Shown here: piece after piece, positions 8,612 to 16,514 of the stretch | Numbering within the stretch: position 1 is the stretch's first letter | Layout: each line of letters begins with the position of its first letter | From: an uncultured Oceanobacter sp. | GTDB taxonomy: Bacteria; Pseudomonadota; Gammaproteobacteria; Pseudomonadales; Oceanobacteraceae | Length of the DNA stretch: 63,028 nucleotides | NCBI GenBank assembly: GCA_913061185.1 | Contig: CAJXTI010000016.1 | Span: forward strand, 1 to 63,028 | Direction: 5' to 3' | Notes under the pieces: generated by a model | The model's database searches: none | What the model saw: only the letters and a program-made list of their open reading frames with translations | Told to the model about the DNA's origin: nothing | Program-made: the position numbers and the translations under genes

Positions 8612-9982
8612 ATGAATCCTGTTAGCTCTACGTTAAAAGTTGCTCTGCTGAGCGCTTTTCTGACTGCCAGCTGTGTCGCCACTGCGGCGGTCTCTGAAAA
8701 AGAAGCGTCCCGTCTGGGCGCCGATTTGACACCATTTGGTGCCGAAAAAGCCGCCAATGCCGATGGCTCGATTCCGGCCTGGACGGGTGGTAATACCACC
8801 GTACCAGCTGGTTTCAAAAACGGTGGCAAGCGTTCGGATCCTTATGCCAGCGAGAAGCCGCTGTTTGTCATTACCGCAGCCAATATGGACCAGTACGCCG
8901 ACAGCCTGAGTGAAGGTCTGAAGGGGATGCTGAAAAAATACCCGGAGACCTTCAAGGTTCCGGTGTACAAAACTCACCGTACCGCAGCGGCACCGCAGTG
9001 GGTGTATGACAACACTAAAGTCAACGCTTCCCGGGCAACGCTGAGCGACTCGGAAGTCAAAGGTGCCTTTGGTGGTATCCCGTTCCCGATCCCACAAAAC
9101 GGTGAGCAAGTGATGTGGAACCATTTGCTGGCATGGCGTACGCCATCGCATCACGTTGATGTACGTGGCATGCAAACGACTTCCAATGGCCAGCATGTGC
9201 CAACCATTTATGCTTCTGGTGACTTCCAGATGCCGTATTACTTCAAGGAAAGCAATCTTGAGACGTTTACGGATGATGACGAAGGCGTGTTCTGGAAAAT
9301 TCGTCTGCTGAACTACGGCCCGCCTATTCGTGCTGGTGAAGCCATTGTTGGTCACGAAAGTATCAAACCGGGTGGTGGTCAGACATGGGTTTACTTCACC
9401 GGCCAACGCCGTGTACGTAAGTTGCCTAACGCCTGTTGTGATACCCCGACACCAGCCAGTGCCGGTATATCCATGTTTGACCAAACCGGTGTGTTTAATG
9501 GTACCACTGAGCGTTTTAACTGGAAGATTATTGGCAAGAAAGAGATGTACATCCCTTATAACGCCAATCGTCTGTTCCAGCGTCCTTCCGAAGATATCCT
9601 GATGGATCACCACGTGAATCCCGAAGATATGCGTTACGAGAAGCACCGCGTTTGGGTGGTAGAAGCGACGGTTAAAGACGGTCAGCGTCATTTGTCTCCC
9701 AAGCGTCGTTACTACGTCGACGAAGACACCTGGTTTGCGGTACTGGCTGACCATTGGGATGCCAACGGCGACCTCTGGCAGATGGGCTTCTCTAATCCGA
9801 TTACCATGCCAGACATTCCAGCCACGGCTCCACCAATGAACTTCGGTTTTTACGACCTGATCTCTGGCGCCTGGTACCTGGATGGTTTGCTGAACGATTC
9901 GAAGGAGCAGTACAAGGTGATGGAGCGCTACGACGACTTTACCTTTACGCCAGAAGCAATGGCAGGTGAGGGCATCCGTTAA
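8612..9982 (+). CDS. DUF1329 family periplasmic/outer-membrane-associated protein
   Basis: This 456-residue protein has a signal peptide ending near VATAAVS. The family opening motif is SRLGADLTPFGAEKAANADG followed by IPAWTGG, and further conserved segments include GGIPFPIPQNGEQVMWNHL and GQRRVRKLPNACCDTP. DUF1329 proteins resemble LolA/LppX-like lipid-binding folds and partner DUF1302 barrels. The start has GGAG 8 bases upstream and follows DUF1302 directly. Together the two point to handling of a hydrophobic substrate at the outer membrane, which fits a lipid, sterol or aromatic ester pathway. The exact ligand is unknown. Confidence 0.85.
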   Translation: MNPVSSTLKVALLSAFLTASCVATAAVSEKEASRLGADLTPFGAEKAANADGSIPAWTGGNTTVPAGFKNGGKRSDPYASEKPLFVITAANMDQYADSLSEGLKGMLKKYPETFKVPVYKTHRTAAAPQWVYDNTKVNASRATLSDSEVKGAFGGIPFPIPQNGEQVMWNHLLAWRTPSHHVDVRGMQTTSNGQHVPTIYASGDFQMPYYFKESNLETFTDDDEGVFWKIRLLNYGPPIRAGEAIVGHESIKPGGGQTWVYFTGQRRVRKLPNACCDTPTPASAGISMFDQTGVFNGTTERFNWKIIGKKEMYIPYNANRLFQRPSEDILMDHHVNPEDMRYEKHRVWVVEATVKDGQRHLSPKRRYYVDEDTWFAVLADHWDANGDLWQMGFSNPITMPDIPATAPPMNFGFYDLISGAWYLDGLLNDSKEQYKVMERYDDFTFTPEAMAGEGIR

Positions 9983-10043
9983 GGATGAGAACACTCGACT
10001 ATCGTTATCGTCCACTGCTTTAGTTTAGATAAAAAACCATGGC

Positions 10044-10067
10044 ACCGGGTCTTTGACTGGACCCGGT
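10044..10067 (+). other. Intercistronic hairpin
   Basis: ACCGGGTC pairs with GACCCGGT around an 8-base loop, between the DUF1329 and MFS genes. No T-run follows at once, so it is not a typical terminator. It could stabilise the upstream message or lower read-through. Confidence 0.4.
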
Positions 10068-10103
10068 ACTCTTTAGCGTAACCAAATTTCGGGAGTCAAC
10101 TAT

Positions 10104-11321
10104 ATGAACAAAAACATGGCCCCAGTCGCCCGGCCATACCATGCCTGGCTGCTGCTACTTTGCGGCTGTATGTCAGTGTTGGCTTCCGTTGTGATTGCCC
10201 CTGTATTACCCCAAATGCAGGAATATTTTTCCGACCAGCCGAATGTGGGATTTATGGTGCCGATGGCACTGACGGCTCCGGGGTTGGTGATCGCCTTGTT
10301 GTCGATGGCGATTGGTGTACTGGCTGACAAGGCTGGTCGCAAGCGTTTGCTGGTGATTGGCCTGGTGCTGTACGCCATTTTTGGCGTTGCTCCGGTAATG
10401 ATCGATTCCTTACCGATCATTATTGCCACTCGTATTGGTGTTGGTTTTGCCGAAGCCATTCTGATGACCTGTTCTGTGGCATTGATTGGCGATTATTTTG
10501 ATGGCGTTCGTCGTGAGCGCTACCTGGCGTTGAACACCACCTTTTCATCGGTATCTGCGGTGCTCTTTATCGCCATTGGCGGTGCCTTGGGTGAGTTTGG
10601 CTGGCGGGTGCCTTTCTTCGTTTACGGTATCAGTATTTTTCTGGCGGTTGCGGCGCTGTTTATGTTGTGGGAACCCAAACATCACGAAGATGAAATGGCT
10701 GCTGTTGACGTCAGTGACGAAGAAAAAGCCAAGTGGAACCCTTGGAAAATCGCCGGTATCTGCTCGGTCACTTTTGTGGGTGCCATCCTGTTTATGTCTA
10801 TTCAAGTACACATTGGTTATCTGTTGGGTGGGGTAGGTCTGAGTTCTCCCAGCCAGATTGGCCTGGTGGCATCTTCTGGTCAGATTGCGGTTGTATTGGG
10901 ATCTTTGTTTTTTGGTTTTCTGCTGGGGAAAGCCGGGTTTGTCACGTCGATTCGGCTGGCAATGGCATTTACCCTGATCGCGGTGGGCTATCTGCTGGTC
11001 GGTTTTTCAGGTGCTAACGTTAACCTGATGGTTAGCGGTGTATTGTGCGCTGGTTTTGGTGGTGGTTTGCTGCTGCCCACCTTGATGGTCTGGAACATGA
11101 GTAACTTGCCTAAGCACCGCCGTGCTCTGGGCACCGGTGCCTGGATGGCCGGATTTTTCCTCGGCCAATTTTTTACCCCGATTGTGGTGGTGGGTTTGCA
11201 AAGTGTATTGGGCACGCATGCCGATGCCATTGGCATGATGGGGCAGGTGCTGTTACCGATAGGCATTGTGTTGATGATTGGCAGCAAGTTGCACAAATCT
11301 GCCCGTTTATCCGTCGCTTGA
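10104..11321 (+). CDS. Major facilitator superfamily transporter
   Basis: The 405-residue membrane protein has about 12 hydrophobic segments. The signature of the loop between helices 2 and 3 is seen as GVLADKAGRKRLLVIG (about 70-85), and a central cytoplasmic loop at about 195-215 (HHEDEMAAVDVSDEEKAKW) divides the two halves. It resembles drug/metabolite:proton MFS carriers. Its position between DUF1329 and the flavoenzyme suggests it carries the pathway substrate across the inner membrane, though efflux is also possible. GGGAG lies upstream of the ATG. Confidence 0.85.
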   Translation: MNKNMAPVARPYHAWLLLLCGCMSVLASVVIAPVLPQMQEYFSDQPNVGFMVPMALTAPGLVIALLSMAIGVLADKAGRKRLLVIGLVLYAIFGVAPVMIDSLPIIIATRIGVGFAEAILMTCSVALIGDYFDGVRRERYLALNTTFSSVSAVLFIAIGGALGEFGWRVPFFVYGISIFLAVAALFMLWEPKHHEDEMAAVDVSDEEKAKWNPWKIAGICSVTFVGAILFMSIQVHIGYLLGGVGLSSPSQIGLVASSGQIAVVLGSLFFGFLLGKAGFVTSIRLAMAFTLIAVGYLLVGFSGANVNLMVSGVLCAGFGGGLLLPTLMVWNMSNLPKHRRALGTGAWMAGFFLGQFFTPIVVVGLQSVLGTHADAIGMMGQVLLPIGIVLMIGSKLHKSARLSVA

Positions 11322-11448
11322 GCAACAACTCCTGTTTATTAAAAAATTGAAAATACGTTTTATGCAAGAGTCCGGGATGAAGCCCGGTAACCGATGGTCG
11401 GGCAGCCATTCCAAATCGTGCGCCTGATCACCAAAAGAGGAATACCAA

Positions 11449-13308
11449 ATGAGCAGTAACAGCTACGATATCGTTGCTATGGGTGCCGGTCATAATGGCC
11501 TGGTCGCCGCTGCCTATCTGGCCAAGGCCGGTAAAAAAGTACTGGTTCTGGAGCGTAAATCTTATCCGGGCGGTGGTGTGACCACCCGGCAGTTAAATAC
11601 ACCGGGATACTGGCATGATGAGCACTCCAGTGTGCACATCATGATTCAGGGTAACCCGATGATTCGTCAGGACGAGCTGGGCCTGATGAGTCAGCACGGT
11701 TTGGAATACCATTATTCGCCGGTGCCACATGCGACGATCTTTCCGGATCAGTCGGTGTTATATACCTATAAAGATCTCGATAAAACCTGCGAGTGCTTCG
11801 CCAAAATTTCCAGAAAAGACGCTGAAACCTATCGTGCCTTTGTGAAAATGAGCCAGGACTTCCTCAAAGTCTTTATGCCTGGTTTGTATTCGCCACCGCC
11901 ACCACTGGGCGAAATGATGGCGATGCTGGATCGCACCGACGAAGGCCGCACCATGCTCGACTACATGAGCCGTGACTGCCTCGATCTGGTTAACCAGCTG
12001 TATGAAAACGACAAGATCAAGATCCACTTGCTGCGTTTGGTGAGTGAAAACCTGCAAGCGCCAAACGAATTGGGCACCGGCATGGGCGTACTGCTGATGC
12101 CGGGCATTATTCATACCTACGGTGTGTCACAGCCAATTGGTGGCTCCGGCAAGCTGACCGAATCGCTGGTGCGTTGCATCGAGTTCCACGGTGGTGAAGT
12201 ACGTTGTGATTCCGAAGTGCGCAAAGTCATCATGGCCGGTGACGAAGCCAAAGGCGTTGAGTTAACCGATGGTGAGCAGATCATGGCCAAAGACGCGGTG
12301 ATCGGTGCCCTGCATCCTCATGTGATCCGCAAGTTTGTTGAAGGTGTGGACGAACCGGTACTCAAGCGTGCCGAACGCGCCACTCTGGCACCGTTCTCGA
12401 TCATGGTGTCGCACTACGACCTGAAAGAAAACGCCCAGTACCATGCCGGTGAAGACGTCGGTTACGCCACCATGCTGGAATTCATGGCGACCGATAACCT
12501 CGACGAAATGTGCGCCGACTTTGACGACCTCAAACGTGGTCAAATTACCCAGCGCCGTTTGTGTGCCGGTGGTGACGAATCCATTGGCGACAAGACCCGC
12601 GTACCGCAAGGTGCCGGTATGTTCCATGGCATCACCTTTGCCCCGTACGAAGTGAAAGACAAGCGCTGGGCCGGTCAGCACTGGGATGAATTCAAGGAAG
12701 AGATTGGCGACCTGTCGCTGGAACACTACCGCAAGTTCGTCAAGAACCTCACCTCTGACAACATCATCATGCGCACCATCTGCTCACCGGTCGACTTGGA
12801 ACGCAGTTCGCCCAACTCCATGGTGCGTGGTGATTTGCACGGCGTTGCACCGTACATGTATCAGAGTGCAGGACACCGTCCGACACCGGACTTGGGTCAG
12901 TTCACCATACCGGGCATCAAGAACCTGTTCTTGGCGGGGCCATTCCAGCATCCGGGTGGTGGTGTGTACGGCGCAGGCCGTGCCACCGCACAAAAAATGT
13001 TTGAAGAGCTCGGCATGGACTTCGGGTCGGTTTCCAAAAGCGTACGCAACGATGCCGGTGATCCGAATGCCGCCGCTGCGGTACGTTCATCCGGCATGGT
13101 GCTGCGTGGGCCGGCTGACGAAGAATTGATGAACGTTGATTCCATCGGCCGTGAAGGCAGCGAGCTGATCATCAAGGGCAAGAGCTTTGGCACCATGCCG
13201 ATGGAAGCTCGCCTGGATGCGGATGCTGCTCGTGCTGGCCTGAAAATGATGACGTTCAGCGATATGGCCTTCCTGGCGACTTTGCCGTTCCGGAAAGGTA
13301 GCAAGTAA
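11449..13308 (+). CDS. Phytoene-dehydrogenase-like FAD oxidoreductase
   Basis: This 619-residue flavoprotein begins with a dinucleotide-binding fold (DIVAMGAGHNGLVAAAYLA, about 6-24; LERKSYPGGGVTTR follows). The C-terminal FAD-binding motif is near residues 490-515 (NLFLAGPFQHPGGGVYGAGR). It belongs to the COG1233 group that includes carotenoid desaturases and CrtO-like ketolases, but no carotenoid genes are nearby. It more probably desaturates or oxidises a hydrophobic intermediate of the surrounding pathway. AGAGGAAT lies before the ATG. The last ~80 residues (NVDSIGREGSELIIKGKSF onward) extend beyond the flavin fold. Confidence 0.85.
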   Translation: MSSNSYDIVAMGAGHNGLVAAAYLAKAGKKVLVLERKSYPGGGVTTRQLNTPGYWHDEHSSVHIMIQGNPMIRQDELGLMSQHGLEYHYSPVPHATIFPDQSVLYTYKDLDKTCECFAKISRKDAETYRAFVKMSQDFLKVFMPGLYSPPPPLGEMMAMLDRTDEGRTMLDYMSRDCLDLVNQLYENDKIKIHLLRLVSENLQAPNELGTGMGVLLMPGIIHTYGVSQPIGGSGKLTESLVRCIEFHGGEVRCDSEVRKVIMAGDEAKGVELTDGEQIMAKDAVIGALHPHVIRKFVEGVDEPVLKRAERATLAPFSIMVSHYDLKENAQYHAGEDVGYATMLEFMATDNLDEMCADFDDLKRGQITQRRLCAGGDESIGDKTRVPQGAGMFHGITFAPYEVKDKRWAGQHWDEFKEEIGDLSLEHYRKFVKNLTSDNIIMRTICSPVDLERSSPNSMVRGDLHGVAPYMYQSAGHRPTPDLGQFTIPGIKNLFLAGPFQHPGGGVYGAGRATAQKMFEELGMDFGSVSKSVRNDAGDPNAAAAVRSSGMVLRGPADEELMNVDSIGREGSELIIKGKSFGTMPMEARLDADAARAGLKMMTFSDMAFLATLPFRKGSK

Positions 13309-13347
13309 CAGCAATGGCCGCTGATGCGCACTGAGTAACTCACCTGG

Positions 13348-13382
13348 CTCCCATGCTCCGGCATGGGAGTCTTGATTTTCTG
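13348..13382 (+). terminator. Probable intrinsic terminator
   Basis: A perfect 9-bp stem CTCCCATGC / GCATGGGAG closes a TCCG tetraloop and is followed by TCTTGATTTTC. It sits between the flavoenzyme and SDR genes. The U-tract is interrupted, so termination may be partial and the downstream two genes may still be co-transcribed. Confidence 0.6.
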
Positions 13383-13412
13383 TGCGTTCCATCAATAGCA
13401 GGGAATATCGTT

Positions 13413-14195
13413 ATGAATACAAATACTTCCGGCCGCTTGGCCGGAAAAGTCGCTATCGTCACTGGTAGTGGCAGCGGAATTGGTCGGAGCTGTGCGTTGA
13501 TGTTTGCCGCCGCTGGGGCTCAGGTGGTTGGAGCAGACATCAACGCCAGCACGGCCTCTCAAACCGATGAGCTGGCAGCACAACAGGGCACACCAATGTT
13601 CTCGGTCGCCCCCTGTGACCTGACTCAGCCCGACGACGTGCAACAGCTGATAGATCAGTGCATCAAGCGCCATGGTCGGCTGGATATTCTGGTGAACGCC
13701 GGCGCTTTCGGAGCATTTGCGTGGCTGGAAGAGATGGACTTCTTTGAGGGCTGGAGACGGACTCTCGACGGTGAACTCAGCGTGGTATTTCTGGCTTGTC
13801 AGAAAGCCTGGCCACACCTCAAGGCAAGCGGCTCAGCGGCCATTATCAACTTTGCTTCGGCTAACGCCCATCAGGCATTCAAGCCGCTGCCTGCTATCGC
13901 GCACTGCGCTGGCAAGGGTGGGGTGCTGGCGATGACCCGGCAACTGGCGATGGAAGGGCGGGATTTTAACATTCGCGCCAATACCATCTCTCCCGCTCTG
14001 ATTGAAACCACGGCTACCCGTGAGCCACTGGAAAATATTCCCGGTTTTCGGGAAGACGTCTTGGCCAAAACCATGATCAAGCGGCTAGGCAAGCCGGAAG
14101 ATATTGGTTATGCCGCGCTCTATCTGGCTTCCGATGAAGCCTCCTGGGTGACCGGCGCCGATCTTCCCGTCGATGGCGGCTCTACCGCCTGGTAA
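13413..14195 (+). CDS. Short-chain dehydrogenase/reductase with His in place of catalytic Tyr
   Basis: The 260-residue SDR has the cofactor motif TGSGSGIGRSCALMF (about 15-30), NAG (about 94) and a C-terminal SDEASWVTGADLPVDGG. The active-site region reads INFASANAHQA followed by AIAHCAGKGGVLAMTRQ: the usual YxxxK is replaced by HxxxK, while the Ser and Lys remain. ATG 13413 is chosen over an upstream in-frame ATG at 13353 because AGGGAA precedes it and the fold begins there; the longer form would cross the terminator-like hairpin. It probably acts on an alcohol or ketone intermediate of the same pathway, or is a dehydratase-like or non-redox variant. Confidence 0.85.
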   Translation: MNTNTSGRLAGKVAIVTGSGSGIGRSCALMFAAAGAQVVGADINASTASQTDELAAQQGTPMFSVAPCDLTQPDDVQQLIDQCIKRHGRLDILVNAGAFGAFAWLEEMDFFEGWRRTLDGELSVVFLACQKAWPHLKASGSAAIINFASANAHQAFKPLPAIAHCAGKGGVLAMTRQLAMEGRDFNIRANTISPALIETTATREPLENIPGFREDVLAKTMIKRLGKPEDIGYAALYLASDEASWVTGADLPVDGGSTAW

Positions 14196-14240
14196 CGATT
14201 TGCAGATTGACAACCATCTTTCCTTTCAAGGGGAATTATC

Positions 14241-14783
14241 GTGCTTAAAACAATAAAAATATCACTTTGCATGTTGGGTGTGGCTGCTGCTGTACTTGGG
14301 CCAGTCAGTCACGTTTATGCTGACAAGAATGATCAGGAAGCGAGCAAAAGCTATCAGATGCTGAATCGAGCCAGCTTTGATAATTACATCGCCATGTTTA
14401 ATGCCAAGAACCCACAAGCCTTTGAAGCCTACTTTGCCGATGATATGCGGATGCAGAACGGGCATCTGGTATTAAGTGGCATTCCAGCGGTCAAGGAGCA
14501 TTATCACAAGATCTGGTCGTTGATGAAGGAGGAGCTGAACGTGGTGAACTATGTGTCTGACGGTAGCTCTCTGGCAGTGGAAATGAAAACCCATTTTACG
14601 GTCATGCACGACTCGGATAACTCTCCGTTTGGCAAGGTTAAAAAGGGTGAGAACTTCGACTACCACGGCGTCATCATCTACAAGATTAACCACATGGGTA
14701 AATTCAACGATATCAAAGTCGCGTATCTGGACTTTACCCGCACTACCGACGGTGTGACCCAATCGCTCGGCATTGTGCACTGA
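14241..14783 (+). CDS. Exported SnoaL/NTF2-like protein
   Basis: The product has 180 residues from a GTG start with AAGGGG upstream. A signal peptide (about 1-27, ending SHVYA) precedes a cone-shaped NTF2-like domain (FDNYIAMFNAKNPQAFEAYF, then HYHKIWSLMKEELNVVNYV). Members include isomerases, cyclases and dehydratases acting on polyketides and steroids as well as non-catalytic binders. An exported member is less usual. It ends the catabolic cluster and may bind or convert the substrate outside the cytoplasm. The catalytic residues cannot be assigned. Confidence 0.7.
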   Translation: MLKTIKISLCMLGVAAAVLGPVSHVYADKNDQEASKSYQMLNRASFDNYIAMFNAKNPQAFEAYFADDMRMQNGHLVLSGIPAVKEHYHKIWSLMKEELNVVNYVSDGSSLAVEMKTHFTVMHDSDNSPFGKVKKGENFDYHGVIIYKINHMGKFNDIKVAYLDFTRTTDGVTQSLGIVH

Positions 14784-14798
14784 TACTGCTATCGATAT

Positions 14799-14852
14799 CG
14801 CCAGCAACACACATGCCGCAACCTCCGGAATGTGGCATGTGTGTTGCTGGCG
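14799..14852. other. Long perfect hairpin (19-bp stem)
   Basis: CGCCAGCAACACACATGCC (14799-14817) is perfectly complementary to 14834-14852 around a 16-base loop. It lies between the convergent NTF2-like and modE genes. There is no T-run on either side, so it is not a textbook terminator; it may be a bidirectional 3'-end processing structure. Confidence 0.6.
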
Positions 14853-14899
14853 GGTCGTGTGGTTATAGGTAGTTTGGTTATGGGTAAACAACCCACTGC

Positions 14900-15679
14900 T
14901 TAACTGACCAGAGCAAGAATCACGCTGTTTGGGCTAAAGGCAGCGTATACCGGCAGATCCAGCGCCAGCGCCATGGTGTCGCAGTCCTGGTTGCTGACAG
15001 CGCTGATGACACTTTTGCCACTGGGCAGATCTACCCGGACTTCCGTACTTTGCTCGCCACGTACCAGATCGGCGACCACGCCAGCAAAACAATTGCGGTG
15101 TGGCAGCGGTTGGGTATGCACGCTGGCATACGAGGTTTTGATCAGGGCAAACAGTTCGAGGCCAAGACGCAAGTCGAGATTTTCGGCACTTTCGTTGGTA
15201 ATCATGGCGACAATCTCGGTCTGGTCATCGAGCTTCATACGAACTTCACAATTCACCATGCCTTGTATTAACGCGGTAACCACACCATGGAACTGGTTGC
15301 GGGCGCTGGTGCGCATGGCGAAGCGGTTCATCATGCGATGAAACTGATGCATATCGCCAAGGCTGTTGTTCATGCGGTCAAGCAGTTGCTGGTATTCCGC
15401 CTCAACTGTGCGATAGAGCGTGATCAGAGCGCGGCCCTGTTCGGTCAGATGGCTGCCGCCACCACGTCGGCCTCCTACCTCTCGAATCACCAGGGGTTCG
15501 TCACACAGATTGTTCATGGCGTTGACAGCATCCCACGCTCCCTTATAAGACAGGCCCATTTCCTGGGCAGCCTTCTGGATGGTGCCATGTTGGGCAATGG
15601 CTTCCAGCAGCTTCACCCGTTTTTCTGCCAATAACGACCCTTCGTCGGTATCAAGCAGGATACGTCCAACCAGTTGCAT
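14900..15679 (-). CDS. modE: ModE molybdate-responsive regulator
   Basis: The 259-residue protein is close to the 262 of E. coli ModE. An N-terminal winged helix (LLEAIAQHGTIQKAAQEMG, SYKGAWDAVNAMNNLCDEPL, then GGRRGGGSHLTEQGRALI) is followed by two TOBE/molbindin domains (about 120-190 and 195-259). It binds molybdate and represses or activates molybdenum genes. An open frame reaches back to 15817, but ATG 15679 is chosen because AAGGAG lies 8 bases upstream and the length then fits. No molybdate transporter or cofactor genes are in the window, so it stands alone. A ModE-like operator lies about 120 bases upstream. Confidence 0.9.
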   Translation of the reverse strand: MQLVGRILLDTDEGSLLAEKRVKLLEAIAQHGTIQKAAQEMGLSYKGAWDAVNAMNNLCDEPLVIREVGGRRGGGSHLTEQGRALITLYRTVEAEYQQLLDRMNNSLGDMHQFHRMMNRFAMRTSARNQFHGVVTALIQGMVNCEVRMKLDDQTEIVAMITNESAENLDLRLGLELFALIKTSYASVHTQPLPHRNCFAGVVADLVRGEQSTEVRVDLPSGKSVISAVSNQDCDTMALALDLPVYAAFSPNSVILALVS

Positions 15680-16076
15680 ACCGGATCTCCTTGTTGTTTG
15701 TGCGGTTATTTTCTGAGTATACATCTGACGGAAAAGAAAAAGGGGGTTGCTGGCATGCCAATGTGATTGTCGCAATGGTCTTTTGTTACCTTTACTCGTT
15801 AGGTGGTTTGTATACATAACGACATGGCGTCGGGTTTACGACAGATTGGCCAGGGATGGTCTCACTCTCATCTAATAAATCCTCTATAAATCAATCTATT
15901 GTATTTTTTCGTTTTGGCACTTGTTTTGCTATTTATCTATATATGAAGTTAATATTCATATAAATATGATGAAGATAGCGATGAATAGTCGTTAGCCAAA
16001 CAGAAAGAACTCATTATTACTCAGGTGTCACCCCCTGTGTGTCAGCCTAAGCCTGAGCCAGTCAAGGAGATAAGTC
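15680..16076. promoter_or_regulatory. Divergent AT-rich region between modE and a small gene
   Basis: No gene is seen in these 397 bases. They include a ModE-like site at 15796-15822 and a very AT-rich stretch at about 15880-15985 that could carry the promoter of the small gene at 16077. A strong AAGGAGAT site precedes that gene. Confidence 0.5.
15796..15822. promoter_or_regulatory. Candidate ModE operator
   Basis: The site starts TCGTTA and ends TACATAACGA, giving inverted CGTTA / TAACG arms 25 bases overall. The right arm resembles the E. coli modA operator half TACATAACG as recalled; the spacing here seems one base longer. It lies about 120 bases upstream of the modE start, so autoregulation is likely. 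Confidence 0.45.
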
Positions 16077-16340
16077 ATGAATAAACAGCATTCCCACCGT
16101 GACCTGACACCCGACGAGGTCAAACGCAGTGCCTGTTACTGTCGTGGTGAAGCCTTGTCGGCCAGTAATGATGTGCACTGGAGGGAGGATGTTCCAGGTG
16201 TGATTCATCGCCGTATCGGTATGGAGGCAGTCTCAGCATCTTTGCCAGTCAGCGTACAGGGTGATCTGGTAAAACGATGGGGTCAGTGGTTTTTCTCTGA
16301 ACTGGATGCTTGTTCTGGTGGTGATGGTGAGTCTGGATGA
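16077..16340 (+). CDS. Small hypothetical protein
   Basis: This 87-residue protein is not recognised. It is preceded by an excellent ribosome site (AAGGAGAT, 7 bases from ATG), which is the main reason to accept it. It is hydrophilic, contains a CYC pair near residue 20 and WGQWFF near the C-terminus, and has no signal peptide or membrane segment. It is divergent from modE and shares its regulatory region, so molybdate control is possible but unproven. Confidence 0.5.
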   Translation: MNKQHSHRDLTPDEVKRSACYCRGEALSASNDVHWREDVPGVIHRRIGMEAVSASLPVSVQGDLVKRWGQWFFSELDACSGGDGESG

Positions 16341-16514
16341 TCAGGCTGCTGAAAATCGATCGGCGTGGCGGTGACGGGGTTATCAATCAGCGCCAGGTAC
16401 TTATTTGTTAATCGTAAACTCCATTTTTTCATCGATTTTTGCCTTGTCTTTGCATCGCTCGTGACATTTGCTAATGCAGCCCATAGCATGCCTTCGCATC
16501 AATCCGGGGGCTGA

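Noticed and set aside
8633..10015. Long minus-strand open frame of about 460 codons
   Set aside because: It is antisense to the DUF1329 gene, lacks a ribosome site, and its composition is that of a mirror of a high-GC coding strand.
11449..13308. Carotenoid biosynthesis gene
   Set aside because: The enzyme family includes carotenoid desaturases, but no crtB, crtE or crtY neighbours exist; the context is catabolic.
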